DNA of 45,241 bases from Synergistaceae bacterium (GCA_031269875.1 JAISYM010000072.1:1-45241); one strand, 5' to 3'; counted from the stretch's first letter, positions 1 to 7,680 are shown. The notes: generated by a model from the letters alone, not told the origin. Program-made: numbers and translations.

Positions 1-149
1 TCTCGGGTTTCGAGAAGCTGCAATTTCCCCGTCTTTTGGGGCAAGTCTCTGGATGCCTGAAAATACCGTTTTTTTGAGTTTCTTAGAAGGAGGGAATGCC
101 CGTAAAAGCATTTGGAGAAAAAATTTTGGAGGACATATGGAGGACAGAG

Positions 150-186
150 AAAATAAAAAGGGTTCAGGTTAAAATCTCCTGAACCC
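150..186 (-). terminator. Rho-independent terminator of tRNA-Val
   Basis: A perfect 9-bp stem (160-168 paired with 178-186, 9-nt loop) is followed, reading the minus strand, by a T-rich run (complement of 150-159). It lies 12 nt beyond the tRNA 3' end, so it is the natural terminator for that single-gene unit. Confidence 0.85.
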
Positions 187-197
187 TTGCTGTGTCT

Positions 198-272
198 TGG
201 TGGGCGACACAGGGATCGAACCTGTGACTTCTTCCGTGTGAGGGAAGCGCTCTCCCGCTGAGCTAGTCGCCC
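198..272 (-). tRNA. tRNA-Val, anticodon CAC, CCA encoded
   Basis: Reading the minus strand, a 7-bp acceptor stem (GGGCGAC with GTCGCCC) encloses a D arm, an anticodon stem CTTCC/GGAAG with loop CTCACAC, and a T arm with loop TTCGATC closed by ACAGG/CCTGT. The anticodon CAC lies at 238-240 and reads GUG valine codons. Discriminator A and the 3' CCA are encoded at 198-201. It has its own promoter and terminator, so it is a monocistronic tRNA gene. Confidence 0.97.
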
Positions 273-289
273 TTTAAATGACGAGGTGC

Positions 290-318
290 ATTATATATGG
301 CATCTCGTCCTATTTCAA
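290..318 (-). promoter_or_regulatory. Sigma-70 promoter of tRNA-Val
   Basis: On the minus strand, TTGAAA (313-318) and a perfect TATAAT (290-295) are separated by exactly 17 bp, ending about 18 nt upstream of the mature tRNA 5' end. This near-consensus element fits strong stable-RNA expression. Confidence 0.85.
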
Positions 319-341
319 GACCTTGCTGGACATATCCGCTA

Positions 342-503
342 TTATTTTACGCTGAAACTCTTGCTGCCCCATTGTTTGCCCTTAATAGGCGGCCCGTCAA
401 GCAACTCGACGAAACGCTCGCGGCACTTTGGGCACTTGTAGACAGTTTCCTTATCCTCTGCCTCGAACTTATTTTCGCACATGATGCATCGATATCGCCG
501 CAT
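342..503 (-). CDS. Small zinc-ribbon (rubredoxin-like) protein
   Basis: A 53-residue protein with two CxxC knuckles (C6/C9 and C24/C27) about 15 residues apart, the spacing of a zinc ribbon or desulforedoxin/FmdB-like metal-binding module. It opens with MRRYRCIMC and has a short basic tail. I chose the ATG at 501-503 because a GGGGGG ribosome-binding site lies about 9 nt upstream. A longer reading starting at 554 would add 17 residues of non-domain sequence and run through that site. It is transcribed alone, between the tRNA and the divergent lepB. The function is unknown; metal binding is inferred only from the cysteines. Confidence 0.8.
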   Translation of the reverse strand: MRRYRCIMCENKFEAEDKETVYKCPKCRERFVELLDGPPIKGKQWGSKSFSVK

Positions 504-542
504 ATCGTGAAGCCCCCCTAAACTGTATTGTTTGTGCGGGTA

Positions 543-548
543 ATTATA
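543..548 (-). promoter_or_regulatory. Possible -10 box for the zinc-ribbon gene
   Basis: A perfect TATAAT on the minus strand, 39 nt upstream of the chosen start codon. No good -35 hexamer is visible at 16-18 bp, so this is only a weak call. Confidence 0.35.
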
Positions 549-591
549 TCTCATCCAAGCGGTTTAGTGTATAGGTTTCGCAAAATTAACC

Positions 592-621
592 CTGAAAAAA
601 CGAAAGTACATGAAGTATAAT
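592..621 (+). promoter_or_regulatory. Candidate sigma-70 promoter for the lepB operon
   Basis: CTGAAA (592-597) and a perfect TATAAT (616-621) with an 18-bp spacer, about 98 nt upstream of lepB. The intervening leader is AT-rich and contains no gene. Confidence 0.5.
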
Positions 622-718
622 CTACCTTGTATGTTTTTTACGTCAATAGGGGTTGAAGGGTTTTTCTTTGGGATATAAACTCTGAACGTTGTAATTAATG
701 AAATGGAGGTTTTAAGAA

Positions 719-1240
719 ATGCCCAAACCGTGGTGGCGCGAGGTAATAGAGACTGTTGCGTATGCGCTTGTACTCGCGTTTCTGCTCAGGACTTTTGTCA
801 TTCAGGCTTTTTGGATACCCAGCGGCTCGATGATACCAACACTCAACATTGACGACAAGGTACTCGTGCTCAAGTTCTGGTACAAACTTCCGAAAATCGA
901 GCCAAAGCGCGGCCAGATTGTTGTCTTCAAGTTTCCGGACGACCCAATGAGAGACTTCGTGAAGAGGTTAATCGGATTGCCCGGCGAGACAGTCGAGATG
1001 AAAAACGGCAGGGTTTTCATCAATGGGCGTGAAATATCGGAGCCGTATGTCCAGAACGCCGACGATTACACCATGTCCCCTGTCGTAGTGCCCAAGGGCC
1101 AGTATTTTTTTCTGGGGGACAACAGGGGCAACTCGCAGGACAGCAGATTCTGGTCTGAACAGTTTGTAAAAAGCGGCTTCATAAGAGGGCCCGCCGTCTT
1201 CAGGTACTGGCCTCCCAGCCGTATCGGGCTGTTGGATTAA
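719..1240 (+). CDS. lepB: Signal peptidase I
   Basis: Membrane-anchored serine protease that removes signal peptides from exported proteins on the outer face of the inner membrane. At 173 residues it has one N-terminal membrane anchor (about residues 9-30) followed by the S26 core. The nucleophile is Ser37 in PSGSM, the general-base lysine is K82 in VKRLIGLPGE, and the conserved GDNRGNSQDSR box lies at 133-143. A GGAGG site at 705-709 sits 9 nt before the ATG. It leads a long plus-strand run and is followed after 5 nt by rbgA. This is the short Gram-positive-like form, without the second membrane segment of the E. coli enzyme. Confidence 0.95.
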   Translation: MPKPWWREVIETVAYALVLAFLLRTFVIQAFWIPSGSMIPTLNIDDKVLVLKFWYKLPKIEPKRGQIVVFKFPDDPMRDFVKRLIGLPGETVEMKNGRVFINGREISEPYVQNADDYTMSPVVVPKGQYFFLGDNRGNSQDSRFWSEQFVKSGFIRGPAVFRYWPPSRIGLLD

Positions 1241-1245
1241 TCGGC

Positions 1246-2100
1246 GTGGGCAGGACAGTCTGGTTCCCCGGCCATATGGCAAAGGGCAAAAGGCAGCTCG
1301 GCGCTCTCTCCTCGGCCCTCGATCTTCTGCTGGAGGTTCGTGACGCCAGAGCGCCCCGCCTTACCGCCTCCCCGACGCTGGACGCGTTCCCCGACACCCT
1401 TCCCGTATGGACGGTTTTGTCGAAATCGGACCTCGCGAACCCGGATGTCACCGCTGAGTGGACGCGCTATTTCAATGAGCGTGGGCGGCGGGTCTGGCCG
1501 GCAGACCTCAGAAAGGGCGCGCCGGGCGCTTTAAAGAAAGCCATAGCCGAGATGCGCCCGTCCTCGTCGTCGAAAACGGTTTACCGCGAGGTTCGTTTGG
1601 CTGTCGTCGGCACCCCGAACGTCGGCAAGTCCATGCTCTTGAACGGGCTTGTCGGCCGTAAAGCCGCCGTCGTTGGCGGCATACCGGGTGTGACGAAGGG
1701 CGTCTCTTGGTTTAAGGGCAGCGACTGTCTCGTCGCCGACTCGCCCGGCATACTCGACCCGCACTCTGACGCCCGTTCGCACAGGATGCTATCCTGGATT
1801 TCGTCTACGAGAGCGCAGGTGATAGGCTCGTGGGCCGGTCACGCCAGCGAGTGCGTCGCTTTTCTGCAAAGACACGGATTGATTTCCGGCTTGTCCGAGG
1901 CCTGGGGCATCGACGCCTCAGGCGACCCTTCAGACATTTTGGAAAGTGTCGGCAGACGCCTCGGACGCCTTCTTCCCGGCGGCATAGTCGATCTGGAGTC
2001 CTCCGGAAAGGCTGTTATCGAAGCGCTCGCGGCGGGCAAATTCGGAAGGCTGAGCCTCGAACGTCCTGGAGACGCCCCACCGTGGAGCGAACTGGAATGA
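1246..2100 (+). CDS. rbgA: Circularly permuted ribosome-assembly GTPase YlqF/RbgA
   Basis: GTPase needed for late maturation of the 50S subunit in Bacillus (family YlqF/RbgA). The 284 residues show the permuted motif order: G4 first (SKSD at 59-62), then G1 (GTPNVGKS, 122-129), G2 threonine in GIPGVTK, and G3 (DSPG, 165-168), followed by a helical RNA-binding C-terminal domain. The start is a GTG at 1246, 5 nt after the lepB stop; the N-terminal WFPGHM motif typical of the family confirms it. The gene order rbgA-rnhB-ylqG-ylqH matches Bacillus. The G4 motif has Ser where Asn is usual; see findings. Confidence 0.93.
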   Translation: MGRTVWFPGHMAKGKRQLGALSSALDLLLEVRDARAPRLTASPTLDAFPDTLPVWTVLSKSDLANPDVTAEWTRYFNERGRRVWPADLRKGAPGALKKAIAEMRPSSSSKTVYREVRLAVVGTPNVGKSMLLNGLVGRKAAVVGGIPGVTKGVSWFKGSDCLVADSPGILDPHSDARSHRMLSWISSTRAQVIGSWAGHASECVAFLQRHGLISGLSEAWGIDASGDPSDILESVGRRLGRLLPGGIVDLESSGKAVIEALAAGKFGRLSLERPGDAPPWSELE

Positions 2101-2690
2101 AGACAATAACAACTCCGGTCGCGGGTGTCGACGAGGCCGGGCGCGGTCCGATCGCCGGGCCGGTTGTGGCGGCGGCCGCGATACTCACGCCGCCTCAGTT
2201 TCGCGTGCTCCTGAAGGAGGGGCTTGACGACTCGAAGAAACTGAGCGAGTCCGCGAGAGAAAGGCTGTTTTCCCGAATGGCAGAACTTGGGGTCGTCTGG
2301 ACGGCGCAAGCCGCGTCGCACATCAGGATAGACAGGATGAACATCCTCCGCGCGACGTTATGGGCGATGTCGCGCGCCGTGATGGCACTGCCCCTAAAAC
2401 CCGGCGTCATCGTGGTCGACGGGATCAACCTCATTCCCGATATTCCCGCTGGGATGCAGATAACGATGCCGAAAGCCGACGCGAAGGTGCCGGCTGTGAT
2501 GGCGGCTTCGGTCGTGGCAAAGGTACTGCGCGACCGTGTCATGAGAAGCCTCGACCGGATCTACCCGGAATGGGGATTTGCCAAGCACAAGGGATACCCA
2601 ACCGGCGCTCACAGACTCGCCGCGGATCAATTTGGCCCATCTCCAGTGCATAGATTGTCCTTTGGCGGATATAAGAAATGGCTTACGTAG
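2097..2690 (+). CDS. rnhB: Ribonuclease HII
   Basis: Cleaves RNA in RNA-DNA hybrids and at single ribonucleotides in DNA. The 197 residues include the DEAGRG motif (catalytic D12, E13), VVDG (D108), a further acidic residue at D128 and the following MAASVVAK helix. The ATG at 2097 overlaps the rbgA stop as ATGA, indicating translational coupling. A longer frame reading upstream from 1830 would run inside rbgA and adds nothing recognisable, so it is discarded. The C-terminal end overlaps the next gene by 13 nt. Confidence 0.95.
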   Translation: MKTITTPVAGVDEAGRGPIAGPVVAAAAILTPPQFRVLLKEGLDDSKKLSESARERLFSRMAELGVVWTAQAASHIRIDRMNILRATLWAMSRAVMALPLKPGVIVVDGINLIPDIPAGMQITMPKADAKVPAVMAASVVAKVLRDRVMRSLDRIYPEWGFAKHKGYPTGAHRLAADQFGPSPVHRLSFGGYKKWLT

Positions 2691-3733
2691 GCGGACTCGG
2701 GGGAAACGCGATAAACCCGAACGCCGGCGGCGTCAGACCTCCGGTCGGCGAAGGGCAGGCGGTAAGGCCGGCTTCGCAGGGACCTCCGCGGATACCGGAT
2801 GGGGCGCTTGTCGAAGGGCTGGTACTAGGGAAGGATGGGGAAATGTATCAGGTGCGGATCGGCGTCAACCTGATGAACGCCAGATCAAGCATTCCCCTCT
2901 TTGTCGGCCAGCGTTTTCGCGCGGTTTGGGACTCTAGCTCCACACCTCCCCTGCTGCGGCTTCAGGGGGCCGACATGGCCCTTCTTGAGCGATTTTCAGG
3001 ACGGGATCAGCAGATCGCGTCAGCGCTTCTCTCAAGGGGATTGCCGGTAAACGACGAGGTGATCTGGACGCTGCGGCAGCAGTGGATGCAAAACGGCGGA
3101 GAGCCGTCGAGGGTAGGCGTCTTAGCCGAGCTCTGGGCAAGGGGAGCGGCCATGACAGAGGCCAACGCCGCGCTTCTCGCCTGGTATCTGGAATTGAACC
3201 CGGACGCGGCTATGGCTATATGGAAGAAAATCCAGAACAGGCTCCACTCGCGGAAATTCAACTCGCCAAAGGAACTCTTCGCCGCCCTGGAGGAGGATGA
3301 GGACGGCGATGTACGAAACTTCCTCAAGGCGCACGCTCTTGCCGGAAAACCGGCGCGGCGCGGCCTCGACCCGGCTATGCTGCTGGCCCCGGCGTGGTGG
3401 CCCGTTAGCGCGAACGATAGCGAACCCGTTATGGCGAAGGTGTCCTTCTCATCGGGCGAGAGAGGCGACCGTCAAGTGTGGTGGGTGTCCTTCGAGATGG
3501 AGGGCGGTTTTTTGGGCTCTGTTCTGGGAGATGTCATGACCAACTCCAAATCGCTTTCCGTAAATTTAAAACTGGAGGACACAGCTAAGATATCCGCGGT
3601 AGCGGATAATCTGCCGGCCTTGAGGGATGAACTCGCCGAGCTGCCGATCGCCCTTCAGCACCTCGGCATCGGACCTCTGATACGCGGAGAGCGTTCTGCC
3701 GCTTCGAAACGCGAGCTGGACGTCGAGGCGTGA
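2678..3733 (+). CDS. FliK-like (flagellar hook-length control C-terminal domain) protein
   Basis: A 351-residue protein without signal peptide or membrane segments. The N-terminal ~40 residues are Gly/Pro/Arg-rich and probably disordered. A beta-rich segment (about 42-95) and a helical middle follow. The last ~100 residues (WWVSFEMEGG, then SVNLKLEDT, then LPALRDELAELPIALQHLGI) have the strand-strand-helix order of the FliK hook-length C-terminal domain. It sits where Bacillus has ylqG, directly before an FlhB C-terminal-like gene, and overlaps rnhB by 13 nt. Family assignment rests on pattern and neighbours, not on a strong motif. The role is unknown. Confidence 0.6.
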   Translation: MAYVGGLGGNAINPNAGGVRPPVGEGQAVRPASQGPPRIPDGALVEGLVLGKDGEMYQVRIGVNLMNARSSIPLFVGQRFRAVWDSSSTPPLLRLQGADMALLERFSGRDQQIASALLSRGLPVNDEVIWTLRQQWMQNGGEPSRVGVLAELWARGAAMTEANAALLAWYLELNPDAAMAIWKKIQNRLHSRKFNSPKELFAALEEDEDGDVRNFLKAHALAGKPARRGLDPAMLLAPAWWPVSANDSEPVMAKVSFSSGERGDRQVWWVSFEMEGGFLGSVLGDVMTNSKSLSVNLKLEDTAKISAVADNLPALRDELAELPIALQHLGIGPLIRGERSAASKRELDVEA

Positions 3734-3736
3734 GAC

Positions 3737-4075
3737 ATGCCTGAAAATGCCCGAATCGGCAAGAAGAAAATCAAGGCGGCGGCGTTAAAATATGACGCCG
3801 GAGAGGACAGCGCTCCGAAGCTTTTAGCAAAGGGCGTGAACCGCGTAGCGGAGAAAATTATCGACGCCGCGCTTGAAGCCGAGATACCTATCGTGGAGGA
3901 CGCGGCGCTTGTAAGCGCTCTGCTCGCGCTGGAACTAGGCGAGGAGATTCCCCCCGATCTCTATCGCGCGGTCGCTAAGATACTTTCCTTCCTTTACAGC
4001 GTGGACAAATTTGAGGGCGGAGATATTACCAAACTCGTCGGCAAGCCGTTGCGCGGGGGGTTAAAAAAAGATTGA
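3737..4075 (+). CDS. Stand-alone FlhB C-terminal-domain protein (YlqH/FlhX type)
   Basis: 112 residues resembling only the cytoplasmic C-terminal domain of the flagellar export component FlhB. Landmarks are ALKYDAGEDSAPKLLAKG (about 16-33), IPIVEDAALVSALL and IPPDLYRAVAKILSFLY. The N-terminal membrane region of FlhB is absent, and the NPTH autocleavage motif is not present: the sequence preceding ALKYD is KKKIKAA. Such orphan domains occur as ylqH in Bacillus and flhX elsewhere. It lies 3 nt after the FliK-like gene, so the pair probably acts together; whether it concerns export switching is unproven. Confidence 0.85.
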   Translation: MPENARIGKKKIKAAALKYDAGEDSAPKLLAKGVNRVAEKIIDAALEAEIPIVEDAALVSALLALELGEEIPPDLYRAVAKILSFLYSVDKFEGGDITKLVGKPLRGGLKKD

Positions 4076-4458
4076 ACAAAATGGACGCGCAGGAGTTCGG
4101 AGCGAGAGGCGAGACGATAGCGGCCGATTATATAAAACGTTTGGGCTGGCGCATATTGGGCAGGAACATCAGGGTAGGGCACGGCGAACTAGATATCACC
4201 GCGATGGACGGCAGTGACCTCGTCATCCTGGAGGTAAGGACCAGGCGAGTGGGAAAGCTCATGCCTGCCGAGACGTCTGTCGGGCCGATGAAGCTCCGCA
4301 CGCTGATAAGGACTGCCAGAAAATACGTCGAGAAAATCTCATACAGCGGAGACTGGAGGATAGATGTCCTTGCCGTCACGGAGGACGACGCCGGACATCT
4401 CGACATAGAGCTATTCAGCGACGTGACGATGGGAATGAGCGGATCCTTCATGGGGTGA
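4072..4458 (+). CDS. yraN: YraN/UPF0102 family endonuclease-like protein
   Basis: 128 residues of the UPF0102 family, a restriction-endonuclease-like fold of unclear role. Landmarks are GARGETIAADYIKRLGWRIL at the N-terminus, then HGELDITAMDG and VILEVRTRR, which carry the PD-(D/E)xK-type E...D...ExR positions. The frame opens with a TTG at 4072 overlapping the preceding stop codon and 11 nt after a G6 run; the ATG at 4081 is the alternative and has no good ribosome-binding site. In many bacteria yraN follows rnhB, as here. Confidence 0.88.
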   Translation: MNKMDAQEFGARGETIAADYIKRLGWRILGRNIRVGHGELDITAMDGSDLVILEVRTRRVGKLMPAETSVGPMKLRTLIRTARKYVEKISYSGDWRIDVLAVTEDDAGHLDIELFSDVTMGMSGSFMG

Positions 4459-4459
4459 A

Positions 4460-4487
4460 TTGACCCTGATAGCGTATATGCTATCAG
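4460..4487 (+). promoter_or_regulatory. Palindromic promoter/operator remnant
   Basis: TTGACC (4460-4465) runs into a perfect 8-bp inverted repeat CTGATAGC-GTATAT-GCTATCAG (4466-4487). There is no T-run, so it is not a terminator. Such a palindrome after a -35-like box is typical of autoregulated toxin-antitoxin operons, and an antitoxin-like fragment follows immediately. Confidence 0.45.
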
Positions 4488-4598
4488 GTTGCCGTGGCTT
4501 TGATGAAACTTCGAGAGGCGGAGGGATTGACGCAACGACATCACGCGGAAAAAGTGGGCAAGCCGCAATCGACTGTCGCCCGGATAGAAAACGGCTAA
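4473..4598 (+). pseudogene. Truncated XRE/HigA-type antitoxin HTH fragment
   Basis: The in-frame sequence from 4473 reads YQVAVALMKLREAEGLTQ and continues through AEKVGKPQSTVARIENG to a stop at 4596-4598. This is the core helix-turn-helix of the Cro/CI-like HTH_3 family, most like HigA antitoxins whose HTH ends in SxxARIENG. An ATG at 4503 could still express 31 residues. Everything after the recognition helix is missing, and there is no adjacent toxin gene. It lies in a 281-bp gap between yraN and comM. I take it as a toxin-antitoxin fossil. Confidence 0.75.
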
Positions 4599-4613
4599 AC
4601 GCCGTTTTCTATC
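4583..4613. repeat. Perfect 13-bp hairpin at the end of the antitoxin remnant
   Basis: GATAGAAAACGGC (4583-4595) is followed after 5 nt by its exact reverse complement (4601-4613). The left arm is the last coding bases of the HTH fragment, so the right arm is an inverted duplication of coding sequence. No U-tract follows. The rest of the gap to 4739 is AT-rich, with no gene that I can see. Confidence 0.8.
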
Positions 4614-4739
4614 ACTTAAAACCAATTGAAAATAAAAAGCCTAAAGTTTGCATTAATCGGCGCTTTTTACGGAGGCGGCGGGGAAGCTTTGGTATACATT
4701 AGTACTGCACGTACTTCTGGATAAAGGCGAAGGTTTTAT

Positions 4740-6257
4740 ATGATGAAAGGGATTAACGGGATCACATTAAAGGGAACGCTCGCTCTCCCTGTCGAGATAG
4801 AGGTTGAAATCACCGGGGGGCTTTTTTCGATTACAGTGGTCGGTCTGCCTGACGCCGCGGTAAAGGAAGCAAGGGAACGCGTTCGCGCCGCCCTTCGCGG
4901 AATAGGTCTGACGCTGAAGGGACGAATAGCGATAAATCTCGCGCCGGCGGATCTCCCAAAGGAAGGCGCGCTGCTCGACTTGCCTATGGCCGTGGGGCTC
5001 GCCAAGGCTGCCGGAAGGGTAAACCTCTCGGATGGAGCCGTATTTATGGGCGAGTTGGCTCTCGATGGAAGGCTTCGTTGGGTCAGAGGCGCGGTTCCGG
5101 CGGCGGTGATGGCAAAGGAGCTGGGCGTGCCGCTCTTCGTGCCGCGCGAGAACGAACGCGAGGTGGCGCTCGTCTCCGGCGTGAAGGCGTATCCAGTCGA
5201 TACCCTTTTAGATCTCATGCTGCACCTCACCGGTGAAAAACAGCTCGGCCCGATAGAGAGCAGGGGGTTCGAGGATGAAAAATTCGAGGCCGACGTGGAC
5301 CTCGCGGATATAAAGGGGCAGTTCGCCGCCAAGCGCGCCATCGAAATCGCGGCGGCAGGGCACCACAACATCCTCCTGACCGGCTCGCCAGGTTCCGGGA
5401 AGACCATGCTGGCTCAGGCGCTCAAGGGCATCCTCCCGCCCCTTTCCGACGAGGAGATGATGGAGGTTCTGCTGGTCCGCAGCGTCGCGGGGATGTCACT
5501 GGAATCAGGCCGATCCCGGCCATTCCGCACGGTTCATCATACCGCGAGTTCCGTGGCGATCTGCGGCGGCGGCTCGGCCATGCGCCCCGGAGAGGTATCG
5601 CTTGGGAACCGGGGCGTCCTCTTCTTGGATGAATTTCCGGAATTTTCACGTGAAGTGCTGGAGAGCCTCAGACAGCCTCTCGAGGACGGTATTATAAACG
5701 TCAGCAGGGCGGCAGGCAGCGTCACGTATCCGGCGCGCGTCCTCTTGGTGTCTGCCTGCAACCCCTGTCCGTGCGGATTCCTGGGGGATCCGGCCGAGCA
5801 GTGCAGGTGTACCGCGCACGCCCTTGAACGGTACCAGCGGAAACTCTCGGGGCCAATCCTGGACAGAATAGATCTCCACGTCGCAGTCCCGAGGCTCAAA
5901 CCGGAGGAACTGGTCTCACTTGATGAAGTGAAGAGCGAGCCGAGCGAGTCCGTGCGCCTCAGGGTTCAGGCCGCGCGCAAAGTACAGCAGGATCGCTGGC
6001 GCGAACTGGGATACAACTGCAACGCCGAACTGCCGGAGAAGGTTCTGAGGCGAAATCTCGTCATGGAGGAGGACGTGAAACCATTTCTGGCGCAGGCGAT
6101 GAGGGGGCTGCGCCTTTCGGGACGCGGTTTCTCCCGCGTGCTCAGGGTCGCGCGCACGATAGCGGATCTTGAAAACTCTCGAAAAATCGCTGTGACCCAC
6201 ATCGCGGAGTCGCTCTCATATCGCAGGGGAGAGGCGTTGAACCATGCCCGGCGATAA
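4740..6257 (+). CDS. comM: ComM/YifB family AAA+ ATPase (Mg-chelatase-like)
   Basis: Hexameric AAA+ helicase; ComM drives branch migration during natural transformation in Haemophilus and Vibrio. The 505 residues show an N-terminal ChlI domain of the Lon-protease fold (about 1-165), Walker A GSPGSGKT (215-222), Walker B VLFLDEF (293-299), a CNPCPCG motif with nearby cysteines, and a C-terminal helical domain with LSGRGFSRVLRVARTIADL. The start is the first of two tandem ATGs. It overlaps dprA by 14 nt, which couples two transformation-associated genes. Confidence 0.93.
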   Translation: MMKGINGITLKGTLALPVEIEVEITGGLFSITVVGLPDAAVKEARERVRAALRGIGLTLKGRIAINLAPADLPKEGALLDLPMAVGLAKAAGRVNLSDGAVFMGELALDGRLRWVRGAVPAAVMAKELGVPLFVPRENEREVALVSGVKAYPVDTLLDLMLHLTGEKQLGPIESRGFEDEKFEADVDLADIKGQFAAKRAIEIAAAGHHNILLTGSPGSGKTMLAQALKGILPPLSDEEMMEVLLVRSVAGMSLESGRSRPFRTVHHTASSVAICGGGSAMRPGEVSLGNRGVLFLDEFPEFSREVLESLRQPLEDGIINVSRAAGSVTYPARVLLVSACNPCPCGFLGDPAEQCRCTAHALERYQRKLSGPILDRIDLHVAVPRLKPEELVSLDEVKSEPSESVRLRVQAARKVQQDRWRELGYNCNAELPEKVLRRNLVMEEDVKPFLAQAMRGLRLSGRGFSRVLRVARTIADLENSRKIAVTHIAESLSYRRGEALNHARR

Positions 6258-7365
6258 TCTCGTACGCCCCCTTCTGCTGCTCAATAATTGCCAATATTAT
6301 GACGCGCGCCTGTGGGAACGATTTGAGGACGCGGGATTAGAACCTGACGCGTTTATCGAGGGCGGACCGTCCCTCTGGGAGACTATGGGTATAAACGAGC
6401 GTAACAGGGGCCAGATGTGCGATGACCTCGCGTCAGGGTGGATAGACCGCGAGATCGAAGCCTGTGAAAGGCTTGGGGTGAAGCTGGTGACGTGCAGGAA
6501 TCCTCTGTACCCTCCGTCACTTCTGGAGATGAAGGACGCGCCGCTGCTCCTGTACGTCAGAGGAGCGAGGCTCTCTCTGCCCGGGAACGTCATCGCTGTC
6601 GTCGGTACGAGGCGCTGCAGCTCATACGGCATAAAAATCGCGCGCGAAATAGGCAAAAGGGCGGCCGATTGCGGCTGGAGCGTGGTGAGCGGAGGCGCAA
6701 AGGGAATCGACGGCGCCGTCCACGCCGGCTGCATAGACGAAGGCGGCATAACGGCGGCGGTGCTTGGGACGGGCGTCGATGTCGTTTTCCCTCGCGAACA
6801 CCGCTCTCTGTTCGGCGCGATAATGGAGACCGGAGCGCTGTATTCGGAGTATCGCCTCGGATGCGGCGGTAACGGATGGCGCTTCCCAAGGCGAAACAGG
6901 ATAATCGCGGGGCTCTCGTCCGGAACGGTTGTCGTCGAAGCGCCTCGCCGCAGCGGAGCGCTGATTACGGCGCGCCACGCGGCGGAGGCCGGCAGGGATG
7001 TATGGGCGGTTCCGGGGAGGATCGATGACGAGCGGTGCTGGGGTTCGAACTGCCTCATCTTTGACGGGGCGATGCCTCTTGTCGATTTCGGGATTTTTTT
7101 CGGGGAAACTGAACCAAAGAAGGGTGCGGCCCAAGATATTTCCGGGGCGGATGACGCGCGGGAGGTTAAAAATCACGCGGGCAATGTGACCGAGGCGGAA
7201 AAAATACTCATAGCCCTATTGACAAATCAAGGAGATCGTACTATTGACAACTTGGCTGATGAAGCTAAAATGAGCGCCGCCGAAGTTTTTAAGGCGATTT
7301 CAATGTTATCGCTCAGAGGGGTAATTTTTTCATCCGGATCAGGGCGTTACAGCCTTGCGGATTGA
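6244..7365 (+). CDS. dprA: DNA processing protein DprA (Smf)
   Basis: Loads RecA on incoming single-stranded DNA in natural transformation. The 373 residues have an N-terminal SAM/HhH-like region (about 1-85), then the Rossmann core with VVGTRRCSSYG, VSGGAKGIDGAVHAG, VFPREH and FPRRNRIIAGLS (the conserved FPxRNRxIAgLS), followed by SGALITA. A C-terminal winged-helix domain lies at about 310-373 (ILIALLTNQGDRTIDNLADE). The ATG at 6244 lies inside comM. A complete, undamaged reading frame suggests the organism keeps the transformation machinery or uses DprA in recombination. Confidence 0.95.
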   Translation: MPGDNLVRPLLLLNNCQYYDARLWERFEDAGLEPDAFIEGGPSLWETMGINERNRGQMCDDLASGWIDREIEACERLGVKLVTCRNPLYPPSLLEMKDAPLLLYVRGARLSLPGNVIAVVGTRRCSSYGIKIAREIGKRAADCGWSVVSGGAKGIDGAVHAGCIDEGGITAAVLGTGVDVVFPREHRSLFGAIMETGALYSEYRLGCGGNGWRFPRRNRIIAGLSSGTVVVEAPRRSGALITARHAAEAGRDVWAVPGRIDDERCWGSNCLIFDGAMPLVDFGIFFGETEPKKGAAQDISGADDAREVKNHAGNVTEAEKILIALLTNQGDRTIDNLADEAKMSAAEVFKAISMLSLRGVIFSSGSGRYSLAD

Positions 7366-7396
7366 CTAAACGTAAGGGTTGAGGGGGGAAGTCGGT

Positions 7397-7666
7397 ATGG
7401 GAAGCCGTGTTTTGTCCAGGGAGGAGAGTCAATCTCTTTCCCCGGAAGCCGCCCGGTTGGTGTATAAATTTATCCACAGTCAATACTGCCCCGCGGAAAT
7501 TATCGAAAAGGCGCTTCTCCAGGCCGTCATCCTCGCGGGGATGAACCAGTACCGGGTAGACGCGGACACCATCTCTTTCATTATGGAGAAGATATCCGAA
7601 TATGAAGGAGTCCCTCTGTTCGACCCGGATAATGGAGCGGAAGACACGATGGGCAGGTACTGCTGA
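7397..7666 (+). CDS. Smg/DUF494-like protein
   Basis: 89 residues aligning by eye with the C-terminal half of Smg (DUF494): the family's RIYTPEEC..L motif corresponds to RVLSREESQSLS, followed by a long helical region ending TISFIMEKI, where Smg has DLKWVILMVL. The order dprA-smg-topA is the same as in E. coli (smf-smg-topA), which supports the assignment. I chose ATG 7397, which has a G6 run 8 nt upstream, over a TTG at 7379. Smg's function is unknown, and the N-terminal half of the family is missing here. Confidence 0.65.
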   Translation: MGSRVLSREESQSLSPEAARLVYKFIHSQYCPAEIIEKALLQAVILAGMNQYRVDADTISFIMEKISEYEGVPLFDPDNGAEDTMGRYC

Positions 7667-7680
7667 AAGGGGCGGAGGTA

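Noticed and set aside
96-182. 28-codon ORF beginning MPVKAFGEK with AAGGAGGG upstream
   Set aside because: It ends inside the tRNA terminator stem, has no recognisable content, and the first 159 bases otherwise show no gene or domain. A chance ORF is more likely.
4466-4487. Terminator for the lepB-yraN run
   Set aside because: The perfect stem has no T-run on the plus strand and continues into HTH-coding sequence, so an operator remnant fits better.
4460-4702. 80-codon plus-strand ORF covering the antitoxin remnant in another frame
   Set aside because: The meaningful HTH translation is in a different frame (4473-4598); this frame gives Arg/Ser-rich noise.
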